From Salmonella enterica subsp. arizonae (GTDB lineage: Bacteria; Pseudomonadota; Gammaproteobacteria; Enterobacterales; Enterobacteriaceae): a stretch of 64,000 bases of DNA. The first letter of the stretch is position 1. Each line of letters starts with the position of its first letter. The notes under the pieces are model-generated. The model was not told where the DNA came from. It saw only the letters and a program-made list of their open reading frames with translations, and did no database searches. The DNA is taken from NCBI RefSeq assembly GCF_008692845.1, contig NZ_VXJW01000001.1:558001-622000 (forward strand). The letters run 5' to 3'. Below are positions 1-8,987 of this stretch, one piece after another. The position numbers and the translations under genes are program-made.

Positions 1-183
1 CAGCGCGGGTTCTTTCCACGATTAATTCTCTCTCCATTTCAGCGAGTGCGCCCATGACATGAAAGAAGAATCGCCCCATTGGCGTCGACGTGTCTATGCT
101 GTCGGTCAGGCTGCGGAAATTAACGCCGCGTTCACGCAGTTCCTCTACCAGAACGACCAGATGACGCATACTGCGACCCAGGC
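1..183 (-). pseudogene. Serine DNA invertase (Pin/Hin type) fragment
   Basis: Read on the minus strand this encodes an uninterrupted stretch typical of phage tail-fibre invertases, with the blocks LGRSMRHLVVLVEELRERG, LTDSIDTSTPMGRFFFHVM and GALAEMERELIVERTRA. These form the second half of the resolvase catalytic domain and the start of the long dimerisation helix. The N-terminal part with the nucleophilic serine is missing: similarity stops near position 183 and AT-rich unrelated DNA follows. The C-terminal helix-turn-helix would lie to the left, outside the window. Such invertases usually sit beside invertible tail-fibre genes, which fits the tail genes at 1530-2640. It is a broken relic and cannot be active as it stands. 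Confidence 0.85.
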
Positions 184-622
184 AATTAATTCCAGGTTAA
201 CAATAGTTAAATTTGATTCCCATATGATTGATAAAACTATAAGACTAATGAATTTATAATTATTTTTGTATCATTCATTTTTACAATACCATATTTAATT
301 TATAATTTTTTAACTCAAAATAACAGATAACTTATTAAAAATAGATTTATTTTAAGCCACGTCATTTGCATTTAGCTATCTCCCCTCGAAGCCAAATACA
401 GATTAAGCAACATGAAATAATACTACAAAAACATATCATATAAAAAGTATAAATCATCACCATAAAATGTAATTTTAAGCCCAACAGATACCGCCTAACT
501 CACTCACCTTTAATTAATTACACAAAAAAAACAATTCAAAATAAAAGAATTGCATTAACATCCACACAATAGTATATATTTACAACCAATAAATTATTAG
601 AGTTAGTATTCAGCGGGATATT
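184..622. other. AT-rich intergenic region upstream of gtgE
   Basis: About 440 bases, very rich in A and T, lie between the invertase fragment and the effector gene, with no credible coding region. The composition is typical of horizontally acquired, H-NS-silenced Salmonella effector promoters. The gtgE promoter must lie here or in the invertase junction, but I cannot point to one defined -35/-10 pair. Confidence 0.5.
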
Positions 623-1315
623 ATGTTAAAACACCTTCAAAATAGTTTAAGCAGCATTAATAAAAGTAATACAGTAACTTCTCAGGACGATAAAAATCAG
701 ATTAATCATCATCGTAATTTCCAAAGCCAGATTGATACTACAAATAATATTCTCTACAATAACTGCTGGGTTTGTTCGTTAAATGTCATTAAATCCAGAG
801 ATGGCGATAATTATAGTGCATTAGAAGATATCATTTCTAACAATCAAGCGTTTAACAATGTATTAGAGGGTGTTGATATAATAGAATGTGAAAATTTATT
901 AAAAGAGTTAAATGTACAAAAAATACCAGAATCTTCTTTTTTTACGAATATTAAAGAGGCTTTACAGGCAGAAGCTTTCAATAGCACTATAGAAAATGAC
1001 TTTGAGAGTTTTATTTCTTACGAATTACAAAACCATGGACCATTGATGTTGATCAGGCCTTCACTTGGCTCGGAATGTCTACATGCAGAGTGCATTGTAG
1101 GCTATGACAGGGAAGAGAAAAAAGTATTAATTTATGATTCAATGAATACCTCACCGAAATGGCAATCAAATATTGATGTCTATGACAGACTGACATTAGC
1201 ATTCAATGATAAATATAAAAATGAAGATTGCAGTATTTGTGGTCTCTACTATGACGGTGCTTATGAGCCAAAACCTTTACACTCCTCCTGGAAAGACTGG
1301 TGTACTATTTTATGA
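623..1315 (+). CDS. gtgE: GtgE-type T3SS effector, cysteine protease
   Basis: A 230-residue protein that I recognise as a close homologue of GtgE, the Gifsy-2 prophage effector delivered by the SPI-2 type III system. GtgE cleaves the host GTPases Rab29, Rab32 and Rab38. The known triad (Cys45, His151, Asp169 in the 228-residue protein) lines up with Cys48 in YNNCWVC, His154 in ECLHAECIVGYD and Asp172 in LIYDSMN, a constant shift of three residues, so catalysis should be intact. There is no signal peptide and no membrane segment, as expected for a T3SS substrate. A modest ribosome site (GCGGGAT) precedes the ATG. The low GC content and the neighbouring tail-fibre genes show a phage origin. Tail fibre, assembly gene and gtgE also lie together in Gifsy-2. 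Compared with GtgE as remembered, the N-terminal 30 residues vary most. Confidence 0.93.
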   Translation: MLKHLQNSLSSINKSNTVTSQDDKNQINHHRNFQSQIDTTNNILYNNCWVCSLNVIKSRDGDNYSALEDIISNNQAFNNVLEGVDIIECENLLKELNVQKIPESSFFTNIKEALQAEAFNSTIENDFESFISYELQNHGPLMLIRPSLGSECLHAECIVGYDREEKKVLIYDSMNTSPKWQSNIDVYDRLTLAFNDKYKNEDCSICGLYYDGAYEPKPLHSSWKDWCTIL

Positions 1316-1460
1316 TGGTTAACATTTTACCAACAATCATGAATCGTGTTCAGAGCAATCAGTATAGCCTGAACTAATAATTATCAGTATACTAGTCGTG
1401 TCCACATTCTATGTATTTGGTTCCAATTATTCATTCCCTTTTCTTACCAAAGTAATTATT

Positions 1461-1482
1461 CAGGCCATCTCGCGATGGCCTG
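1461..1482. repeat. Inverted repeat between gtgE and the tail-fibre assembly gene
   Basis: AGGCCATC and GATGGCCT flank a four-base loop in the gap between the convergent gtgE and tail-fibre assembly genes. It could be a bidirectional terminator, but neither side has a good U-tract, so this is tentative. Confidence 0.4.
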
Positions 1483-1529
1483 AGCTGTCCAAAAAATGCA
1501 AATTATAGGTTACTGTTAGGCTGTTCCGG

Positions 1530-2081
1530 CTAGTCAGGGTTTGAGGTATCCACCCGTTTTACCAACACCCTGTACTTTTTCCATTCGTCGAGCTGCGCTT
1601 TTTCATCATCTGTTGCCATTCCAAGATCAACCGCATCCTGTAACGGAGCAATTTTCCCTGATGCCATTTGCAAAAGACGTTTTTTTGTCTCTTCCGCTTC
1701 ACGAAGCTGCGCTGCTGTTTCAGCCGCTTCGTCTTTTACCCATTTATTGCCATCCCATTTTTCATACTGACCATCAGGGGAAATTGCCGTCACGTTTGCA
1801 GGCAACGGACCGGGTTCGGAGATGTAAACCTGATTTCCGGTTATTGTGTCGTAAAGCGTCTCGCCGCGATGGTCTTCTTTCAGACTCCACGTCTGGGTTT
1901 CAGAGTCAAATACAGCAATATGGCTGGCCGGAATTTCAGGGGGCGCAATATCCGTACAGTTTGCCGGTAATCCAGTGTGCGGCGGGATATATGCATCACC
2001 TGCACCAATAAATTCGTTTGTATCTGAACGCAGGTTATAAATCTTAATTGTCTGCGCTTTGCTGCTCATTTTAAAAGTCAT
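1530..2081 (-). CDS. Phage tail-fibre assembly protein (Tfa family)
   Basis: A 183-residue protein of the Tfa/phage lambda-type tail-fibre assembly chaperone family, which helps fold or trimerise the adjacent tail fibre. Family features include the N-terminal block on oxidised surface residues ([19 protein letters not shown]), the central EWxGxKW-like segment ([13 protein letters not shown]), and a charged helical C terminus ([16 protein letters not shown] followed by [15 protein letters not shown]). The length is normal and no lesion is seen. Its ATG overlaps the stop codon of the tail-fibre gene by one base (TAATG), so the two are translationally coupled. It lies between the truncated tail fibre and gtgE. 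With its partner truncated it is probably an unused relic. Confidence 0.88.
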   Translation of the reverse strand: MTFKMSSKAQTIKIYNLRSDTNEFIGAGDAYIPPHTGLPANCTDIAPPEIPASHIAVFDSETQTWSLKEDHRGETLYDTITGNQVYISEPGPLPANVTAISPDGQYEKWDGNKWVKDEAAETAAQLREAEETKKRLLQMASGKIAPLQDAVDLGMATDDEKAQLDEWKKYRVLVKRVDTSNPD

Positions 2082-2640
2082 TATGCCAGCCTCACTATGT
2101 AGTTAAATGCAATGTTTTTAACCGTGGTTTCCGCATTACCGTCTGCGTCCACAATAACGGCGTGTCCGTGTGGACCGATATATATGCTGTGCTCGTGTCC
2201 TCCGATATAAACTGTATGCGTATGGTCGCCAGTGGCCTGTGTCCACGCACCACCTCCAGGTTGAAATGAGGTGTGATTTGAATCTCCCCAATATGAGTTG
2301 ATATAACCGCCAAACTCATGTATATGACCGCCCGTTGTATTGGTCGATTTCGTGCCGTAATCAAAGGATGAGGTAGTTTTTGTCCCTAAGTCGGTATCCT
2401 GCGCCCGCGCGCTGTGACTGTGTGATTTGTTGCCGTCCAGCTCCTGTGACAACACTGCGCGACCACTTGCGGGTTTACCTTTGATTGTCCAGCCCCGCAT
2501 ACCAGGAATAACGCCGGAGGGATACGCTATAGCCAGTAACGGGTAAACAGATTTATCGAAGGACTGCCCCTGCATAATGGCGTAACCTGCCGGAGTACCA
2601 TCAGACGGCCATGCAATCGGTGCCCCTACCGGATGCGAAT
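2081..2640 (-). pseudogene. Phage tail fibre, C-terminal fragment cut by IS
   Basis: The minus strand encodes about 186 residues of a phage tail collar/fibre C terminus. It contains [21 protein letters not shown] and [12 protein letters not shown], a helix-poor glycine-rich region, several HxH pairs (HTHTV, HEHSI, HGHAV) typical of metal-binding receptor-recognition tips, and a final AFNYIVRLA. The 5' part is gone: at 2641 the reading frame runs into the left end of the IS911-like element, which supplies a spurious start. The N-terminal virion-attachment domain is therefore missing and the product cannot join a virion. It overlaps the assembly gene by one base. Confidence 0.85.
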
Positions 2641-2712
2641 TGAAGTGGCACACTGAATTTGGCCACCTGAACAGAGGTGATATGCTCACCTCAGAACAAC
2701 ACAGGTGCCTTA

Positions 2713-2969
2713 ATGAAAAAAAGAAATTTCAGCGCGGAATTCAAACGTGAATCCGCTCAACTGGTTGTTGACCAGAACTACACGGTGGCAGATGCCGCCA
2801 AAGCTATGGATGCCGGCCTTTCCACAATGACAAGATGGGTCAAACAACTGCGTGATGAGCGGCAGGGAAAAACGCCTGAAGCCTCTCCCATTACTCCGGA
2901 ACAAATCGAAATTCGTGAGCTGAGGAAAAAGCTACAACGCATTGAAATGGAGAATGAAATATTAAAAAA
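2713..2969 (+). pseudogene. IS911 OrfA (InsN-like), interrupted
   Basis: Starts [20 protein letters not shown], matching the 100-residue OrfA of IS911 as I remember it. It contains the helix-turn-helix ([20 protein letters not shown]) and the leucine-zipper region ([20 protein letters not shown]). The frame is intact up to about residue 86 and then enters the inserted IS110-type element. The missing tail ([12 protein letters not shown]) resumes at about 3830. OrfA binds the IS ends and forms the frameshifted OrfAB transposase; neither product can be made here. Confidence 0.88.
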
Positions 2970-3828
2970 CTGTCCATGGGGGAAACCCCGTCCTGAGTCT
3001 CAGAAACTCCCCGGAAAAGTTGGCAGGCTAATTTAGCGAAGGAAGCAGCCGTCGGCCTTTTGGTGGTATGACCCCGTAAAAAAACATGGTTCAGGGACTG
3101 TGGCGGATCCGACAGTGGTGACTTTGTTCCCGTTCAGGAAGGTGATTTCTCCGTCGTCCCCTCCTTCGTTCATCGAAAAATGAGCAAGGAGATTTCCATG
3201 AAAAAATCCTCCCGAATGTCTGTTATCCATCCTCATGCTGCTGGCGTTGATATTGGCGCTGAATTCCACGTTGTCGCCGTTCCACCGGATGCTGACGCCG
3301 CGCCGGTCAGAACTTTTCAACGTTTCACTGGCGACCTTCATCGGATGTCCGGTTGGCTCAAAACCTGTCACATTACGACCATTGCCATGGAGTCCACAGG
3401 CGTTTACTGGTTGCCTGCTTTTGAGATCCCTGAAGCTGCGGGTTTCAATGTGATCCTTGTTAATGCCAGAGATGCAAAAAATGTTCCCGGTCGCAAGACT
3501 GATGTCAATGACGCACAGTGAATTGCTGCTGCACTAAGACTGGCAGCCACAACAATTGGCCGGAGTGATACCGCGCTGGGTGCTTTTTATCGTCGATTAT
3601 CATCCCGTATCGGGAAAGCAAAAGCAGTCACTGCAACGGCAAGAAAACTGGCAATACTGTTCTACAATGCCCTTAAATATGGTCAGAAATATGTCGATCC
3701 TGGCGCGGATTATTATGAAGAGCGCTACCGTAATCGCGTACTCGACGGGCTTAAACGAAGGGCAAAATCACTGGGTTACTCTCTCCAGCAAGATCCTGAG
3801 TTATGCGTGTGAACCGGGAGTTTCTCAG

Positions 3829-3830
<2 letters not shown>
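2970..3830 (+). mobile_element. IS110/IS1111-type element nested inside IS911
   Basis: An 861-base segment splits orfA of the IS911-like copy: removing it rejoins the A-run at 2964-2969 to AGGCTACCGC at 3831 and restores the OrfA sequence. It carries an IS110-family transposase gene with its own ribosome site and a ten-base subterminal inverted repeat, AGAAACTCCC at 3002-3011 against GGGAGTTTCT at 3816-3825. Subterminal repeats are a feature of the IS1111 group, which often targets other mobile elements. The element is shorter than usual because of an internal deletion in the transposase. Confidence 0.72.
3198..3812 (+). pseudogene. IS110-family transposase, internally deleted
   Basis: A good ribosome site (AAGGAG) precedes ATG at 3198. 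The N-terminal part (HAAGVDIGAEFHVVAVPP, then MESTGVYWLPAFEI and RKTDVNDAQ) is the RuvC-like DEDD domain of IS110 transposases. The frame then meets TGA at 3519, where the family normally has a Trp codon after DAQ. It continues in the same frame with C-terminal sequence ([20 protein letters not shown], then [11 protein letters not shown]) to TGA at 3810. About half of the usual ~400 residues is missing between the two parts, so the central region and most of the Tnp_20 domain are lost. Confidence 0.8.
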
Positions 3831-4717
<887 letters not shown>

Positions 4718-4725
4718 CCACTACA

Positions 4726-4933
4726 GCCGGCGTTCCCTGGCGTGAGATAGTGATATGGTTGGATAATCGCCAATCGTCAGTTGAGCAGCTTTCCCGTTCC
4801 ATCTGTATCGGTAAAAGAATGTTATACTGCCGGATGTAGAGAGCCTGACATTTAGACCATGAGCGTCTGAGATGACCTTGATTTGGTCTCTTTTTTTGCC
4901 AAGAGCCTTTCTTAATTTTGTATCGGTAAGCAA
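4726..4933 (-). pseudogene. Prophage tyrosine integrase, N-terminal fragment
   Basis: The minus strand reads [16 protein letters not shown], then [17 protein letters not shown] and [17 protein letters not shown]. This is the arm-binding DUF4102 domain found at the N terminus of P4/CP4-type tyrosine integrases. After about 70 codons it is cut by the right end of the IS911-like element, which provides the stop codon; the catalytic R-H-R-Y domain is lost. I chose the TTG at 4933 because GGAG lies eight bases upstream; GTG at 4942 and upstream ATGs are possible. Integrases of this type are transcribed inward from the attachment site, so the prophage end lies between here and sapC. Confidence 0.82.
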
Positions 4934-4976
4934 TGTGTACACTCCATGAGAGGATATACACATCAGTGTACACATT
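4932..4976. promoter_or_regulatory. Perfect 12-bp inverted repeat over the integrase start
   Basis: AATGTGTACACT at 4932-4943 and AGTGTACACATT at 4965-4976 form a perfect inverted repeat with a 21-base spacer, overlapping the presumed ribosome site and start of the integrase gene. A related GTACAC occurs at 5010. Such repeats are candidates for integrase arm sites, an excisionase or repressor operator, or autoregulation. Function is inferred from position only. Confidence 0.55.
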
Positions 4977-5123
4977 TTGCGTAAATTGATAACCTTCAAA
5001 TTAATGCAAAGTACACAAGATTAAAACACCAACGGTCGATAATATATTGATACTGCTTGAAAATCTAAAAAGACATAAAGCATGGTAAACAAAAATAAAA
5101 CGAGTAAATATGCCTTACGATAG
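4977..5123. other. Prophage/chromosome junction at the sapB-sapC overlap (attR-like)
   Basis: AT-rich phage DNA runs from the integrase start to the sapC start codon. From memory of E. coli, sapB ends with codons for EWYALR and stop, and its last 14 bases overlap the start of sapC. Here TATGCCTTACGATAG at 5109-5123 keeps that overlap, but the bases before it (CGAGTAAA) are unrelated to sapB. Chromosomal sequence therefore begins within a few bases of 5109, and this is the right-hand boundary of the prophage. The exact att core cannot be defined without the left end. Confidence 0.6.
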
Positions 5124-6000
5124 CGTATACAGCGAAAAGCGCCCGCCGGGTACCCTGCGCACTGCATGGCGCAAATTTTATAGCGACGCGCCTGCGATGG
5201 TAGGTCTGTATGGGTGTGTCGCTCTGGCGTTACTGTGCATTTTTGGCGGTTGGATCGCGCCCTATGGTATCGATCAGCAATTCCTCGGCTATCAGCTACT
5301 GCCGCCCTCCTGGTCACGCTATGGCGAAGTCTCCTTTTTTCTTGGGACTGACGATCTGGGACGCGATGTGCTGAGCCGCTTGTTAAGCGGCGCGGCACCC
5401 ACGGTCGGCGGCGCGTTCATCGTGACGCTGGCGGCTACGCTATGTGGATTAATCCTCGGCGTTGTGGCGGGCGCGACGCACGGTTTGCGATCTGCCGTAC
5501 TCAACCATATTCTGGACACACTACTTTCCCTTCCTTCGCTATTGCTGGCGATTATCGTCGTGGCGTTTGCCGGACCGCACCTGTCACACGCAATGTTTGC
5601 CGTCTGGCTGGCCCTGTTGCCGCGGATGGTACGTTCAGTCTACAGCATGGTACATGATGAACTGGAAAAAGAGTACGTCATCGCCGCCCGTCTGGATGGC
5701 GCGACAACACTGAATATTCTGTGGTTTGCCATTTTACCGAATATTACCGCTGGCCTGGTCACCGAAATTACCCGCGCTCTGTCGATGGCAATTCTGGATA
5801 TCGCCGCATTGGGATTTTTAGATCTCGGCGCGCAGCTTCCCTCTCCCGAATGGGGCGCCATGTTAGGGGATGCCCTGGAGCTAATCTATGTCGCGCCGTG
5901 GACCGTTATGCTGCCCGGTGCTGCGATAACGCTTAGCGTTTTACTGGTGAACCTGCTAGGGGATGGGATTCGTCGTGCGATTATTGCGGGGGTGGAATAA
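5110..6000 (+). CDS. sapC: SapC, ABC-transporter inner-membrane permease
   Basis: A 296-residue protein, full family length, virtually identical in layout to E. coli and Typhimurium SapC. It has an N-terminal cytoplasmic segment, a first membrane helix (residues 30-50), then five helices of the BPD_transp_1 domain with the EAA loop ([20 protein letters not shown]) that contacts the ATPases. With SapA, SapB, SapD and SapF it forms the Sap importer linked to antimicrobial-peptide resistance and, in E. coli, putrescine export and TrkA/G/H support. The ATG is kept, but the upstream DNA is phage-derived: no sapB precedes it and only a weak CGAG lies upstream, so transcription and translation initiation are probably altered. 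The stop codon overlaps the sapD start by one base. Confidence 0.95.
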   Translation: MPYDSVYSEKRPPGTLRTAWRKFYSDAPAMVGLYGCVALALLCIFGGWIAPYGIDQQFLGYQLLPPSWSRYGEVSFFLGTDDLGRDVLSRLLSGAAPTVGGAFIVTLAATLCGLILGVVAGATHGLRSAVLNHILDTLLSLPSLLLAIIVVAFAGPHLSHAMFAVWLALLPRMVRSVYSMVHDELEKEYVIAARLDGATTLNILWFAILPNITAGLVTEITRALSMAILDIAALGFLDLGAQLPSPEWGAMLGDALELIYVAPWTVMLPGAAITLSVLLVNLLGDGIRRAIIAGVE

Positions 6001-6992
6001 TGCCGTTACTTGATATCCGCAATCTCACCATTGAATTTAAAACCAGCGAGGGTTGGGTAAAAGCGGTCGATCGCGTCAGCATGACTTTAAGCGAAGGCGA
6101 AATTCGCGGCCTGGTAGGTGAATCGGGTTCCGGGAAGAGCCTGATTGCTAAAGCTATTTGCGGCGTCGCGAAAGACAACTGGCGAGTCACTGCCGACCGT
6201 ATGCGTTTTGATGATATTGATCTGCTGCGTCTCTCCGCTCGTGAGCGGCGTAAGCTGGTCGGACATAACGTGTCGATGATTTTCCAGGAACCGCAATCGT
6301 GTCTTGATCCTTCCGAACGCGTCGGTCGCCAGTTAATGCAAAATATTCCCTCCTGGACCTGGAAAGGCCGCTGGTGGCAGCGTTTAGGCTGGCGTAAACG
6401 GCGCGCGATTGAGTTACTGCACCGGGTGGGGATTAAAGATCATAAAGATGCAATGCGCAGTTTTCCCTATGAACTGACCGATGGCGAGTGTCAGAAAGTT
6501 ATGATCGCTATCGCGCTCGCGAATCAGCCGCGGCTACTAATTGCTGATGAACCAACTAACTCAATGGAACCTACAACACAGGCGCAAATTTTTCGCCTGC
6601 TCACCCGGCTGAATCAAAACAGTAATACCACCATTCTGTTGATTAGCCATGACCTGCAAATGCTGAGTCAGTGGGCTGACAAAATCAACGTCTTATACTG
6701 CGGCCAGACGGTAGAAACGGCGCCAAGTAAAGATTTGGTGACGACGCCGCACCATCCTTATACGCAGGCGCTTATCCGCGCGATTCCGGATTTTGGCAGC
6801 GCGATGCCACATAAAAGCCGTCTGAATACGCTGCCGGGCGCCATCCCGCTACTGGAGCAGTTACCGATAGGTTGTCGACTGGGGCCGCGTTGTCCTTACG
6901 CACAACGAGAATGCATTATTACGCCACGCTTGACCGGCGCGAAAAATCATCTTTATGCCTGTCATTTTCCGCTAAATATGGAGAGAGAGTGA
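6000..6992 (+). CDS. sapD: SapD, ABC-transporter ATPase
   Basis: A 330-residue ATPase of the oligopeptide/dipeptide transporter class. Walker A is GESGSGKS at residues 40-47, the Q-loop lies in [12 protein letters not shown], and Walker B is LLIADE at 179-184 followed by the H-loop LLISHD. The signature is LTDGE (159-163) instead of LSGGQ, a known peculiarity of SapD rather than damage. The C-terminal oligo_HPY region ([14 protein letters not shown], with the later [15 protein letters not shown] cysteine cluster) is present. It pairs with SapF under SapB/SapC, and E. coli SapD is also reported to supply ATP-dependent function to Trk potassium uptake. Start and stop are tightly packed against sapC and sapF. 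Confidence 0.96.
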   Translation: MPLLDIRNLTIEFKTSEGWVKAVDRVSMTLSEGEIRGLVGESGSGKSLIAKAICGVAKDNWRVTADRMRFDDIDLLRLSARERRKLVGHNVSMIFQEPQSCLDPSERVGRQLMQNIPSWTWKGRWWQRLGWRKRRAIELLHRVGIKDHKDAMRSFPYELTDGECQKVMIAIALANQPRLLIADEPTNSMEPTTQAQIFRLLTRLNQNSNTTILLISHDLQMLSQWADKINVLYCGQTVETAPSKDLVTTPHHPYTQALIRAIPDFGSAMPHKSRLNTLPGAIPLLEQLPIGCRLGPRCPYAQRECIITPRLTGAKNHLYACHFPLNMERE

Positions 6993-6993
6993 T

Positions 6994-7800
6994 ATGGTGC
7001 AAACTCTGCTTGAAGTCCGCAACCTGAGTAAAACCTTTCGCTACCGGACTGGATGGTTTCGTCGCCAGACCGTCGACGCGGTGAAACCCCTGAGCTTTAC
7101 GCTTCGTGAGCGTCAGACGCTGGCCATTATTGGCGAAAACGGTTCCGGCAAATCCACTCTGGCGAAAATGCTGGCCGGCATGATTGAACCTACCAGCGGA
7201 GAGCTTTTTATTGACGATCATCCCCTGCATTTCGGCGACTATTCGTTTCGAAGCCAATGTATTCGAATGATTTTTCAGGACCCCTCAACCTCACTGAATC
7301 CACGTCAACGTATCTCACAGATCCTTGACTTCCCACTGCGTCTGAATACCGATCTGGAGCCGGAACAGAGGCGCAAACAGATTGTCGAGACGATGCGTAT
7401 GGTAGGACTATTGCCCGATCACGTTAGCTACTACCCGCATATGCTGGCGCCGGGGCAAAAACAACGTCTGGGTCTGGCCCGCGCGCTGATTTTACGTCCT
7501 AAGGTTATTATCGCGGACGAAGCGCTGGCTTCGCTTGATATGTCCATGCGCTCGCAGCTCATCAATCTGATGCTTGAATTGCAGGAAAAACAGGGCATCT
7601 CCTATATCTATGTCACGCAGCATATCGGCATGATGAAACATATTAGCGATCAGGTATTAGTGATGCATCAGGGGGAAGTCGTTGAACGTGGCAGCACCGC
7701 AGATGTGCTAGCCTCTCCGCTACATGAGCTTACCCGTCGTTTAATCGCAGGCCATTTCGGCGAGGCGCTGACTGCTGACGCATGGCGAATGGATCGCTAA
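6994..7800 (+). CDS. sapF: SapF, ABC-transporter ATPase
   Basis: A 268-residue ATPase, second nucleotide-binding subunit of the Sap transporter. Walker A is GENGSGKST at 47-55, the Q-loop is in MIFQDPSTSLNPR, the signature is LAPGQ, and Walker B is VIIADE followed by ALASLD. The H-loop is YVTQH. It lacks the long C-terminal oligo_HPY extension of SapD. It begins one base after the sapD stop, so the two are translated together. A stem-loop follows the stop codon. The operon's normal promoter, ahead of sapA, is outside the window and separated by the prophage remnant. Confidence 0.96.
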   Translation: MVQTLLEVRNLSKTFRYRTGWFRRQTVDAVKPLSFTLRERQTLAIIGENGSGKSTLAKMLAGMIEPTSGELFIDDHPLHFGDYSFRSQCIRMIFQDPSTSLNPRQRISQILDFPLRLNTDLEPEQRRKQIVETMRMVGLLPDHVSYYPHMLAPGQKQRLGLARALILRPKVIIADEALASLDMSMRSQLINLMLELQEKQGISYIYVTQHIGMMKHISDQVLVMHQGEVVERGSTADVLASPLHELTRRLIAGHFGEALTADAWRMDR

Positions 7801-7811
7801 CCCAAACCAAT

Positions 7812-7836
7812 ACCCTCAGATCGATTCTCTGAGGGT
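7812..7836. terminator. Stem-loop between sapF and the convergent EAL-like gene
   Basis: ACCCTCAGA and TCTGAGGGT pair round a seven-base loop just after the sapF stop. It overlaps the last codons of the convergent gene, so it could terminate sapF transcription. There is no clear U-tract. Confidence 0.55.
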
Positions 7837-8523
7837 GTACACGCTGCTGTCCAACAGCAGTGTTTCAACCTCTTCTAACGCAACAGAAGGGAACAACGTG
7901 CCCTGGATTGCCAAAACGCCTGCCGCTTTTAACGCCGGGAAATAGCGTGAGTTTTCCAGACCGTCCACAACAATCTTGTCACAATAACTCCGGATATGTT
8001 TGACGAGCAGCGGAAACGTCATTTTTTCGATTTGTGAGGCGAAAAAGCTACGATCAAGTTTTACGCCGCTAAAACACCCGCAAACTAATGGCGCCGCGGT
8101 CATGTTCCCTACGCCCAGGTCACCCAGCCATAATGGGTTAGGTTGCTTATGAAGCGCGCTAATTAAAGGATCGATTGAGGCGTTACCATAACATGAAAAA
8201 TGTTCAGCGACCTGCAGCCCCACAAATAGCATGGCGTGTAGTAAAACGCGAATGTCTTTGTCCTGAAGGACAAGCTGCGCCATATGCCGATCGATATTTA
8301 CGGTACAGAAAAGGCCGTGGCGTAGAAACCAGCGACGTTTGCCAGCGATTGTCTGCAGCAGGTCAAGCAGAAAACGGCGCTTCTGTGTATTGTCCCATGA
8401 CGAGATAACAAACTCAGGGTGCAGCGGACGAGCGGACGACGATGCAAAACGGGTACTAATGTCAATGCCCTGTAACCCCCCCTCAATTCCCCTTATCGGA
8501 TCAGCAATAAAAAAATAGCGCAT
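7816..8523 (-). CDS. Degenerate EAL-domain regulator (STM1697-like)
   Basis: A 235-residue protein that I recognise as the STM1697 type of catalytically dead EAL protein, related to YdiV. STM1697 is reported to bind FlhD4C2 and repress flagellar genes without binding or cleaving c-di-GMP. The first EAL strand is replaced by SARPLHPEFVISSW, and the DDFGTG motif appears as GDLGVGNMTA, so metal ligands are missing. The fold is otherwise kept (FSGVKLDRSFF, then CDKIVVDGLEN in the place of IAEGVE, and AIQGTLFPSVALEE for the GY-Q-G-F-Y segment). The start is preceded by GGTGGAG. It is convergent with sapF and stands alone in Salmonella between sapF and steC. Confidence 0.85.
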   Translation of the reverse strand: MRYFFIADPIRGIEGGLQGIDISTRFASSSARPLHPEFVISSWDNTQKRRFLLDLLQTIAGKRRWFLRHGLFCTVNIDRHMAQLVLQDKDIRVLLHAMLFVGLQVAEHFSCYGNASIDPLISALHKQPNPLWLGDLGVGNMTAAPLVCGCFSGVKLDRSFFASQIEKMTFPLLVKHIRSYCDKIVVDGLENSRYFPALKAAGVLAIQGTLFPSVALEEVETLLLDSSVYTLRESI

Positions 8524-8987
8524 GAGATCACTCCACCTGATCTTAACTCCCTGATAATGCGCTTTTAACGCAAATCAATCAATAAAAACGATCAATACAT
8601 AAAAAATGATCGAAAAAAACAATATATGTTAACTCTATGAAAAATTGCAAATTTTTTGTTTTAAGAATGTTCTTCTATTGCTATAAAGAAAATCATAGCC
8701 TATGCCAGACAACGCTAATGAGAAGGTATAAGACAATCCGAAAGGCCGAATTCTTCTTGTCAGGCAGAGGGGAAATCAAGGCGAGTCAATTTCACTGCGC
8801 AATAGCGAGGCATTTCGCCTGGCATGGCAGAGCTGCATTGCTATCCCAACTTGCGTGCTGCATCTCTACTACAGACTGTTCTGGTTACCCAGACGTCCCT
8901 CAATCGAATAGCAACACGTAATAGTTGAACGGTAAATTTGTAATGAATGCGCCCTCGGCGATTCGCAGAAAAGAAATGAACTAAATG
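8524..8987. other. Intergenic region between the EAL-like gene and steC
   Basis: About 460 bases. The part next to the EAL-like gene is AT-rich and carries its promoter (minus strand). A 94-codon plus-strand reading frame exists at 8637-8921, but it has no ribosome site, no recognisable domain and an odd composition; I regard it as chance. The rest holds nothing I recognise. Confidence 0.4.

Noticed and set aside
1541..2011. 156-codon plus-strand frame opposite the tail-fibre assembly gene
   Set aside because: It is a shadow of the tfa gene, whose minus-strand product matches a known family.
6477..6488. Damaged ABC signature in SapD (LTDGE)
   Set aside because: As far as I recall this is normal for SapD and not a mutation of this strain.
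8637..8921. 94-codon open frame between the EAL-like gene and steC
   Set aside because: No ribosome site, no domain, Cys/His-rich composition unlike real proteins, and no support from context.
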